In this document: in pieces, positions 30,810-38,221 of the stretch | Position numbering within the stretch: the first letter of the stretch is position 1 | Layout of the letters: every line of letters starts with the position of its first letter | Assembly (NCBI GenBank): GCA_031292625.1 | Contig: JARLGU010000064.1 | Location: 1 to 38,221, forward strand | Direction of reading: 5' to 3' | Length of the DNA: 38,221 nucleotides | From: Capsulimonadaceae bacterium | GTDB taxonomy: Bacteria; Armatimonadota; Armatimonadia; Armatimonadales; Capsulimonadaceae | Notes under the pieces: model-generated | Told to the model about the DNA's origin: nothing | Database searches by the model: none | Seen by the model: the letters and a program-made list of their open reading frames with translations, nothing else | Program-made: the position numbers and the translations under genes

Positions 30810-31943
30810 TTACCGGCTGCCGGTCGCCAAGAACCCTTCGGGCAGTGAGATGCGGGGAGGGCCGGTCGTTGCGCCGTCGATAATGGCCGCCGCAACGCTC
30901 AACCGCAGCGGCGGCGTCGCGGGAAACGTAATTCGCTGCACGGCGAGCCGGACGGCGCAGCGTCCGAGTTCGATAAAGTTTGGATCGATCGTGCAGAGGT
31001 TAACCAAACCGATCGTTTCCGTGCTGACATTCGAGCGGTCGTTGTCGAACCCCGTCACGCTGACATGCTCGGGCACGGCAAGCTCGAACCCCTCGACAGC
31101 AGTCAGACATTCCAAGGCAACCTTGTCGTTGACGCAAACAAATCCCGTAACATTCTGTTCCGCTATCAAACGACGGATTAAGTTGTTATCGAGACGCATC
31201 CCGGCCGCCGTTTCGATATAGTCCTCCGTGCGCACGCGATGGCGATCCGAGACGCCAATTCCGAACTGCTCGCACCCCATAACGAAACCCGCGTAGCGTT
31301 CCAGATACATACTGCTGACGTTGCAATCGTCCACAAAAGCAAGGCGCCGATGAGCTAAAGCAGCGAGGCGCCCAACCAATCCCGCGATCGCAGCCACATT
31401 GTCCTGTAGCGCGGAGTCCGCATGCAGGCTATCAAAACGCCGCGACAGCACAACGACCGGCAGGCGGCGGCAAAGCGCCTCGATAAACTCCTCCGGCAGA
31501 GCGCCGACGACAACAACCGCGTCGCACTGACTCTCCGCCACTTTGTCCGCCAATCGATCCACTTCGCCCGCGGGCAAACGGCCGCCGGTCCAAGGAGCCA
31601 TGAAAAGGCTGTTGCGCACGCATTGAGTGTCGCACTCCGCCGTAATTCCTTGAAGCATGTGCCCGTAAATGCCATGTTGGCGCGCTTGGGCGACATGTCT
31701 CAGCGCGAGAACAATTCCAATAAGCGGTCGCCGCACATCCGGCTGGGCAGCGCCCCGGCCGTGAACACCGGCTCGCCGGCTCGGACCGCGGCCGGCCCGG
31801 CCCTGGTAGCCGAGGGCTACGGCCATCTGGTTTACCCGCGCGCGCGTTTCCGGGTGAACCAGTAGATCGTTGCGCAAAGACCTCGAAACCGTGGCCGTCG
31901 AGACCTGCAACTTATCGGCGATTTCCTTGATCGTAATAGACAT
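30810..31943 (-). CDS. LacI-family transcriptional regulator
   Basis: 377 residues from ATG 31943; the frame begins slightly earlier at a TTG but this ATG starts the canonical domain. The LacI helix-turn-helix is ITIKEIADKLQVSTATVSRS, with a hinge region at about 50-70 that is unusually long and Arg/Gly-rich (QGRAGRGPSRRAGVHGRGAA). The periplasmic-binding-like sensor domain follows (PLIGIVLALRHVAQ, VVVVGALPEEFIEAL, VTGFVCVNDKVALECL, VSVTGFDNDRSN). It is divergent from a DUF1559 gene, with operator-like repeats between, so it probably represses itself and that gene. The inducer is unknown, probably a sugar. Confidence 0.93.
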   Translation of the reverse strand: MSITIKEIADKLQVSTATVSRSLRNDLLVHPETRARVNQMAVALGYQGRAGRGPSRRAGVHGRGAAQPDVRRPLIGIVLALRHVAQARQHGIYGHMLQGITAECDTQCVRNSLFMAPWTGGRLPAGEVDRLADKVAESQCDAVVVVGALPEEFIEALCRRLPVVVLSRRFDSLHADSALQDNVAAIAGLVGRLAALAHRRLAFVDDCNVSSMYLERYAGFVMGCEQFGIGVSDRHRVRTEDYIETAAGMRLDNNLIRRLIAEQNVTGFVCVNDKVALECLTAVEGFELAVPEHVSVTGFDNDRSNVSTETIGLVNLCTIDPNFIELGRCAVRLAVQRITFPATPPLRLSVAAAIIDGATTGPPRISLPEGFLATGSR

Positions 31944-31990
31944 ATTGAGCCGCCAATGCAATCATATCACATGAAGGGAAATAGTTGTTG

Positions 31991-32002
31991 CATGTTTTTA
32001 CA
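31991..32002. promoter_or_regulatory. operator-like site 1 (CATGTTTTTACA)
   Basis: The 12-mer CATGTTTTTACA occurs here and again at 32067-32078 in the LacI/DUF1559 intergenic region. This copy lies just upstream of the LacI start, where it could affect LacI expression. Confidence 0.45.
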
Positions 32003-32066
32003 ATTCAGGTGCGACGCGCGGCCTTTCTTCCTAACCAGAACCCGCTCATCCACGATACCTAACATA

Positions 32067-32091
32067 CATGTTTTTACATTATCGCTTTTTT
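32067..32091. promoter_or_regulatory. operator-like site 2 (CATGTTTTTACA plus adjacent CTTTTTTACATT)
   Basis: An exact second copy of CATGTTTTTACA (32067-32078) forms ATGT-TTTT-ACAT, a short palindrome. A related sequence CTTTTTTACATT begins at 32085. It lies 11-35 bases upstream of the -35 element of the DUF1559 promoter. It is a candidate binding site for the adjacent LacI-family protein. Confidence 0.45.
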
Positions 32092-32101
32092 ACATTCCTT
32101 A

Positions 32102-32130
32102 TTGACAACAAAAATATGCCGTGATACTAT
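32102..32130 (+). promoter_or_regulatory. strong sigma-70 promoter of the DUF1559 gene
   Basis: A consensus TTGACA (32102-32107), exactly 17 bases and TACTAT (32125-32130). Transcription would start near 32137, leaving about 40 bases of leader. This rules out the TTG at 32151 as the preferred start only weakly, but the purine-rich ribosome binding site AAAGAGG (32165-32171) supports ATG 32178. Confidence 0.8.
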
Positions 32131-32177
32131 AGAGTGTAGGCGCGACAAAATTGCGCCGACGACGAAAGAGGCTAATG

Positions 32178-33071
32178 ATGCTTGTATCTCGTGAATACTC
32201 TTACGCTCATCGCCTGGAATGTGCCGACAGCTCAACGCGGCGAACAATCGGTTTCACATTAATAGAGCTGCTCGTTGTGATCGCAATCATTGCCATTCTC
32301 GCAGCAATCCTGTTTCCTGTGTTTGCGACGGCTCGCGAGAAGGCCCGGCAGTCATCTTGCGCCAGCAATCTTAAGCAAATCGTCCTTGCGGACATCCAAT
32401 ACTCGCAGGATTACGATGAAATGGCGATTCCCGCCCGTGTCGGAGTGACGGCGACGCCTGTCCTTTGGAACTGGTGCTCCTCGATCTACCCCTATGTTAA
32501 GAGCACCAACGTATTCACGTGTCCCAGCCAATCGCTCAGCGGCAGTGTTCTCGACTATACTTACAACTGGGAAATCGCCGCGGACTTTGGCGTAACGGGC
32601 AATCCGCCGCGCAACATATCGACCATCCCCTTCCCGGCCTCCACGGTCATATTCGCCGACGCAATGGGTGGAAATGCGAGCAGCAGCGGCGCCAACGCGG
32701 TCACGAGTATCGTCAATGCCACGGATAAGTGCCTGATATTCGCGCCGGCTCCGCAAACAAGAGTCGTTAGCGCCAATCAGTGGGAAACTGGACGTGTCTT
32801 GACGGGAGGCGCAACCAACACGGGCGTATTCGTCTGTGACGCCAACGTCGCGTCGATTCGCCACTCAGGCGGAGCCAACTACGCCATGGTCGACGGGCAC
32901 GTTAAGTGGTTCATGGCGACCATCGGACAATACGGCTTCCAAAACGGCTTGAATGTTACGCTGAACTGCACCGTACCGTGGGGATACAATCAGAACGTCG
33001 GTCCGCAATCGAACGGACTGAACTACTACCCTGATGACAACCTGTTGGGAACATCCGACGTATACAATTAG
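32178..33071 (+). CDS. DUF1559 / type II pseudopilin-like protein (H-X9-DG)
   Basis: 297 residues. The N-terminal type III (prepilin) signal is [20 protein letters not shown], cleaved after the Gly by prepilin peptidase. Then come [17 protein letters not shown] and a beta-rich DUF1559 domain with the C-terminal His-x9-Asp-Gly motif ([12 protein letters not shown]). These are the structural subunits or surface proteins of pilus- or secretion-like machines, and form large paralogous families in Planctomycetes, Verrucomicrobia and Armatimonadota. Its strong promoter and divergent LacI regulator suggest regulated, high expression. No pilus-assembly genes are adjacent. Confidence 0.95.
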   Translation: MLVSREYSYAHRLECADSSTRRTIGFTLIELLVVIAIIAILAAILFPVFATAREKARQSSCASNLKQIVLADIQYSQDYDEMAIPARVGVTATPVLWNWCSSIYPYVKSTNVFTCPSQSLSGSVLDYTYNWEIAADFGVTGNPPRNISTIPFPASTVIFADAMGGNASSSGANAVTSIVNATDKCLIFAPAPQTRVVSANQWETGRVLTGGATNTGVFVCDANVASIRHSGGANYAMVDGHVKWFMATIGQYGFQNGLNVTLNCTVPWGYNQNVGPQSNGLNYYPDDNLLGTSDVYN

Positions 33072-33100
33072 CGGGCCGGATTCGTCTAACTCCACAACCA

Positions 33101-33142
33101 AAAACGGCGGCGACGCTAATCAAATAGCCTCGCCGCCGTTTT
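33101..33142. terminator. bidirectional terminator after the DUF1559 gene
   Basis: A perfect 13-base inverted repeat, AAAACGGCGGCGA (33101-33113) and TCGCCGCCGTTTT (33130-33142), lies between convergent genes. On both strands the stem ends in TTTT. Confidence 0.85.
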
Positions 33143-33158
33143 CCACATCGCGTTTTCC

Positions 33159-34028
33159 CTAGCCTGCAAGATCTTCCAGAACCTTGACCACGGCGGAGTA
33201 ATCCTCGTCGCCATACCCACGCGCAACGGCGCTTACGAATAGCTCGCGCGCGGCGGCATTCATTGGCTGCGGCAGATTGAACGCGGACGCGGATAGCGAC
33301 GCCAGGTTTAGATCCTTGAGCATGTTGCGCACGAAGAAGTTCGGCGTGAAGTTCCGGTCGAGCAGCGTCTTGCCTTTCGGGCCGTACATCGGCGCGGCAA
33401 GGTTGGAGGACTGGATAATATCAAGGACGGCATGCGGATCGACGCCGCCTGTTTGGGCATACAACAGTGTCTGTCCAAGGGCTAGAATCATCTGAGCGAT
33501 CAGCATGTTGCAAGCAAGCTTTGTCGTCGCCGCCTGTTGCGCGTCCGGAAACCGGCGCACCTGACCGGAAAAGGCGCTCCACGCACGCTCGCACTGATCG
33601 ATGTCGGCAGACGCGCCGCCCGCCAGGACGATCAGCGTCCCTTCCGCGATCTGCTTCTTGCTCCCAAGCACCGGCGCCTGCACGAATCTTCGCCCCTCGC
33701 GTGCGTACCGCGCGGCCAACGCCTCCGCCGACTGCGGCGTGACGGTACTCATGTCGCAATGCACGCCGGAATCGGAAAGCGCCCTCGCAATGCCGTCCGG
33801 ACCGAACGTAACCGCCTGAACCGCGTCAGGATCTGTCACGACGGAAATAACGACATCGCTGCCCGCCGCGGCCCGCGCCGGCGTCGCCGCCGCCTTCGCG
33901 CCAAGCTCGATCAGGCCGGCGATCTTGGACGCCGTCCGGTTATACACGACGACGTCATGCCCGGCAGCCAACAAGCGCGGCGCCATCGGCGCACCCATTA
34001 CGCCAGCGCCAACGATTCCTACACGCAT
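33159..34028 (-). CDS. beta-hydroxyacid dehydrogenase (3-hydroxyisobutyrate dehydrogenase family)
   Basis: 289 residues. The Rossmann motif is GIVGAGVMGAPMAPRLL (4-20). The residues after the second strand (YNRTASK) favour NADP(H). The substrate-binding segment reads DMSTVTP (92-98) and the conserved G-x-x-G stretch reads VLGSKKQIAEGTL. The catalytic Lys is 170 (TKLACNML). Such enzymes reduce or oxidise small beta-hydroxyacids, including glyoxylate/succinic semialdehyde and tartronate semialdehyde. The substrate is not determinable. It is a stand-alone minus-strand gene convergent with DUF1559. Confidence 0.93.
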   Translation of the reverse strand: MRVGIVGAGVMGAPMAPRLLAAGHDVVVYNRTASKIAGLIELGAKAAATPARAAAGSDVVISVVTDPDAVQAVTFGPDGIARALSDSGVHCDMSTVTPQSAEALAARYAREGRRFVQAPVLGSKKQIAEGTLIVLAGGASADIDQCERAWSAFSGQVRRFPDAQQAATTKLACNMLIAQMILALGQTLLYAQTGGVDPHAVLDIIQSSNLAAPMYGPKGKTLLDRNFTPNFFVRNMLKDLNLASLSASAFNLPQPMNAAARELFVSAVARGYGDEDYSAVVKVLEDLAG

Positions 34029-34112
34029 CCTTTTGTTCCTCTCGTAGTTACGGAGATTGGGGCAATCCTGGCATAGAAGGATGCAACCAGCGTCTCAACC
34101 GCAGCGGCTTTT

Positions 34113-34493
34113 CTAGTACCGCTCGCCGTCTTCCTCGCCATCATCGTCATCATCCTCGAAGTCGTCGTCGATGTCGTCCAGCGCGCCCGAGGAATCGGTG
34201 TACGAGGAGATCTCCTCGCCGCGGAAAACGGTGACAAGGAAGTCCTCTCGATCAAACGAAGGAAGATAGGACGACACCACATCCTCATCGATCTGCGAAA
34301 GCAACTCTTCCTCGGTTTCCGGGGTCAGATCTGCTTCGAGCACGAGGGTCGCATGGATCGTATCCTGCGCATAATGGACATCGAGCTGACCAATGCGCTT
34401 GTCTTCTTCCCAAATCAGAAAGATCTCAGAAGACTGTGTTCGGACAAGACGGGAAAGACGATAAGGGTAGGTTTTGTGTTGGGTATTGTCCAT
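34113..34493 (-). CDS. small protein with acidic C-terminal tail, unknown function
   Basis: 126 residues. The N-terminal about 95 residues form a compact mixed domain (YRLSRLVRTQSSEIFLIWEE, then DTIHATLVLEADLTPETEEE). The last 20 are almost entirely Asp/Glu (DDDFEDDDDDGEEDGE). Such tails often mimic DNA, or bind basic proteins or ribosomes. I do not recognise a family. It follows ftsH on the same strand but a terminator separates them, so it is likely transcribed on its own. Confidence 0.7.
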   Translation of the reverse strand: MDNTQHKTYPYRLSRLVRTQSSEIFLIWEEDKRIGQLDVHYAQDTIHATLVLEADLTPETEEELLSQIDEDVVSSYLPSFDREDFLVTVFRGEEISSYTDSSGALDDIDDDFEDDDDDGEEDGERY

Positions 34494-34509
34494 CGGTGGA
34501 GAACTCGTT

Positions 34510-34536
34510 AAAACGGGGCCGGAATGAACCAGCCCC
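34510..34536 (-). terminator. intrinsic terminator of ftsH
   Basis: On the minus strand GGGGCTGG and CCGGCCCC form an 8-bp stem (34536-34529 with 34522-34515, one G-U pair) around a 6-base loop, followed by GTTTT (34514-34510). It is about 100 bases past the ftsH stop codon. Confidence 0.75.
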
Positions 34537-34632
34537 TTTGTTGATAGTCGATACAGAATGAAGCGCGGCCAAGATCGGAACGCCTAAAACGCTGCGTTGC
34601 GATCAAAAGCCACGCTTCGCGAACATACGCGA

Positions 34633-36582
<1,950 letters not shown>

Positions 36583-36727
36583 ACGGACTCACTCCTCCGC
36601 AACCCAAATGCGGGCCGCGAAAGCCGCGCTGCCCGTCTCGACGATCGGGCACAAATATAGTTTCGCTCGATTGTTGGTCGCTCTCGCTGTTATCGAGCAC
36701 ATTACAAGCACAAAAACCGTAAAGACC

Positions 36728-36733
36728 ATTATA
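36728..36733 (-). promoter_or_regulatory. candidate -10 element of ftsH
   Basis: An exact TATAAT on the minus strand (36733-36728) lies about 145 bases before the ftsH start. No good -35 is visible, so the leader and promoter strength are uncertain. Confidence 0.4.
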
Positions 36734-36771
36734 CCTCGACTTCCGGTCCAGAGCCGAAACGTCACAATATC

Positions 36772-37161
36772 CTATTCTTCAAAGGACTTCGCGCAAAGCT
36801 CAAATGTTTCCATTGACTCGAACAAGCCGGAACGTCCTACAGTTCCTTCGGCTAGCTCGATCGTATCCGTCGTCCCCGGCGGTCCAGCGACCAGGCGCCC
36901 GGGACGAACGCCCTGGCAAACTCCCTGGCATCGTCCGGCCCTATCAAGAAACAGCAAATCTATGGCATATCTCATGCCCATAGTATGGACGGAACGAACG
37001 CCGCGAAGCCACAGACCTTCGCCTGCGTTCAATGCCGGTGAGCCGATCAACCCCCAACCGCGTTGCCACCATGTCGACGCAAGCGTGACGCGATCAGCTA
37101 CAACCGTTCCCGACGGACCGTGAACTAATAGATACGTTGTCGCAGTGTCTTTCGTCGCCAT
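36772..37161 (-). CDS. DUF192 family protein
   Basis: 129 residues from ATG 37161; the frame runs to an ATG at 37233, but the region before 37161 has poor composition. GAGGAG directly abuts this ATG, leaving unusually little spacing. The DUF192 core shows VADRVTLASTWWQRGWGLIG, VRSVHTMGMRYAIDLLFLD and the Gly/Pro-rich stretch before TIELAEGTVGRSGL. DUF192 proteins are small, widespread and of unknown function. It is upstream of ftsH on the same strand and may share its regulation. Confidence 0.82.
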   Translation of the reverse strand: MATKDTATTYLLVHGPSGTVVADRVTLASTWWQRGWGLIGSPALNAGEGLWLRGVRSVHTMGMRYAIDLLFLDRAGRCQGVCQGVRPGRLVAGPPGTTDTIELAEGTVGRSGLFESMETFELCAKSFEE

Positions 37162-37219
37162 CTCCTCAAAAGAGCCACAAAAATGGAAGGAAAAATCGTT
37201 CCAGCACGCGCGCAAACGG

Positions 37220-37225
37220 TAAAAT
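37220..37225 (+). promoter_or_regulatory. candidate -10 element of the GNAT gene
   Basis: TAAAAT at 37220-37225 lies nine bases before the GNAT ATG (37235), predicting almost no leader. No convincing -35 is visible. A minus-strand promoter for DUF192 must overlap this area. Confidence 0.35.
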
Positions 37226-37234
37226 AGCCACATT

Positions 37235-37816
37235 ATGCCAGGAATACCGACTCTTACCGGACAGCACGTCAGACTCGAAAAACTCTCGCCGGATCATGCG
37301 TCCGGCCTCTGGGAAGCATCGCGGTTCGACGAAATCTGGTCCTACATGCCCAAGCGTCCGCGCACTCTCGACGAGATGTGCGCCATGATCGAGAGCTTTA
37401 CGACACCCACGTACCTCGACAGCAACAAACCATACGCAATCATCGAAGCGGCATCAAATGCCGTGATCGGCAGTACCCAACTGCTCGACATCGACTGGGC
37501 AAACCGCGGAGCCGAGATCGGCTGGACGTGGCTTACTCCCCGCGTCTGGCGATCACCCGTCAACACCGAATGCAAACTGCTGCTGCTTGCACACTGCTTC
37601 GAGACGCTGAAGTTCTTGCGCGTCCAGCTTAAAACAGACGCGCGGAACGAGCGTTCCCAGAAAGCGATCGAGCGCCTTGGAGCGGTCCGCGAAGGCGTCC
37701 TCCGCAGGCATCGAATTCTTTCGGACGGCTTCGTCCGCGATTCCGTCTACTATAGCATTGTATCAGAAGAATGGCCCGCCGTCCGCGATCGTCTCAATTT
37801 CGCGCTTCGACGTTAA
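37235..37816 (+). CDS. GNAT-family N-acetyltransferase (RimJ/RimL-like)
   Basis: 193 residues. It transfers an acetyl group from acetyl-CoA to an amino group. RimJ/L-type landmarks are VRLEKLSPDHASGLWEAS, PYAIIEAASNAVIGSTQLLD, AEIGWTWLTPRVWRSPVN, LLLLAHCFETLKFLRVQLKT and the late DARNERSQKAIERLGAVREG, a conserved CoA-contacting segment. The C-terminal SDGFVRDSVYYSIVSEEW is typical for the subfamily. The substrate (protein N-terminus, ribosomal protein or small molecule) is unknown. It ends exactly where the second dispersed-repeat copy begins. Confidence 0.92.
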   Translation: MPGIPTLTGQHVRLEKLSPDHASGLWEASRFDEIWSYMPKRPRTLDEMCAMIESFTTPTYLDSNKPYAIIEAASNAVIGSTQLLDIDWANRGAEIGWTWLTPRVWRSPVNTECKLLLLAHCFETLKFLRVQLKTDARNERSQKAIERLGAVREGVLRRHRILSDGFVRDSVYYSIVSEEWPAVRDRLNFALRR

Positions 37817-38046
37817 AGCGTGTGTAAAGAATCGAAAGGTCTTGTAAGACGGCTTTGCGGCCGCCGTGGCCGTTTTTGAAAAAGGGCCGGCATGGCGATT
37901 TTACTGATTAACGATGGGTGCGGTGATCGGACCTGTCAGCAAAAGGCCGTACGCGTGTTGACGCGGCATCGTAAACTACCGCAGTGAACGAGGCGCGCGC
38001 AAAGAATTGCCTCGGCGGCAACGGAGCCGTCCTGAATCTTTCTCGC
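37815..38046 (+). repeat. dispersed repeat, copy 2 (about 230 bases), including a terminator
   Basis: It begins with AAAGCGTGT overlapping the GNAT stop codon, then TAAGACGGCT and CGGCC-GCCGT-GGCCG followed by TTTTT (about 37859-37878). This hairpin with its T-tract should work as the terminator of the GNAT gene. The unit continues through a diverged middle (shared ATCGGAC at about 37926-37932) to GTGAACGAGGCGCG (37984) and CCTGAATCTTTCTCGC (ending 38046). Compared with copy 1 it carries an extra block of roughly 35 bases before the last module. Confidence 0.75.
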
Positions 38047-38221
38047 AATACGCCAGTTTAGTACGATCGTAGGAAAATACAGCTCAATTTGAGCGTGGTT
38101 CGCGCGTTCGGAGACCTCTCTACCCCATCGGAATGGGGTCCCCTTCTCTCCGAAACGGAGAGACTGTTGGCCGCATTGCCAAGCGCTCCTAAGCTCCTCC
38201 CGCTTCGGCTCCTCGGCCTCG
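38047..38221 (+). other. intergenic region with hairpins at the right edge
   Basis: TCTCTCCG-AAA-CGGAGAGA (38145-38163) is a perfect 8-bp hairpin with a 3-base loop, preceded by CCCCAT/ATGGGG pairing at about 38123-38138. No gene start is visible before the window ends. Confidence 0.4.

Overview
This is a GC-rich bacterial chromosome segment of ordinary housekeeping, regulatory and catabolic genes. I see no rRNA, tRNA, CRISPR array, transposase or phage gene. The best taxonomic clue is the prepilin-like DUF1559 / H-X9-DG protein at 32178-33071. That family is abundant in Planctomycetes, Verrucomicrobia/Lentisphaerae and Armatimonadota, and this copy's N-terminus ([20 protein letters not shown], then a [13 protein letters not shown]-type segment) is of the Armatimonadota (Capsulimonas-like) style. 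URO-D-family, PhyH-family, SGNH, ThuA and AraC-type sugar genes fit the same group. The assignment is inference.

Left part (1-6370): a gene end, a small membrane protein, then a five-gene plus-strand unit of ECF sigma factor, zinc-binding membrane anti-sigma factor, HtrA/DegP-like protease with two PDZ domains, secreted ankyrin-repeat protein and secreted serpin. It begins at a good ECF-type promoter and ends at a perfect 14-bp bidirectional terminator. This looks like an envelope-stress operon pairing a protease with a protease inhibitor, and it is the most interesting system in the window.

Middle (6400-16370): an alpha/beta hydrolase; an AraC regulator divergent from a PhyH dioxygenase with a near-consensus promoter; a URO-D-family protein followed by what looks like the C-terminal remnant of a second URO-D gene; trpE with an extended -10 promoter that predicts a leaderless mRNA; a SUFU-like gene with a structured leader; and a minus-strand polyamine cluster (deoxyhypusine-synthase-like, SpeD, agmatinase-like, YkgJ-like cysteine protein) with no aminopropyltransferase and a possible RNA switch at its start.

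Right part (16370-38221): a membrane protein with an RsbW-like ATPase domain; an AraC / sugar isomerase / dehydrogenase / ThuA cluster; two exported or membrane proteins of unknown role; a BatA-like VWA protein and a DUF58 protein separated by an oppositely oriented upp; DUF1003; SGNH hydrolase and SDR; a flavin-split-barrel protein; a LacI regulator divergent from the DUF1559 protein with repeated operator-like sites; a beta-hydroxyacid dehydrogenase; an acidic-tailed small protein; ftsH; DUF192; and a GNAT acetyltransferase. A roughly 190-230 bp dispersed repeat occurs twice in opposite orientation (30090-30281 and 37815-38046).

All family assignments come from reading the translations without database searches.
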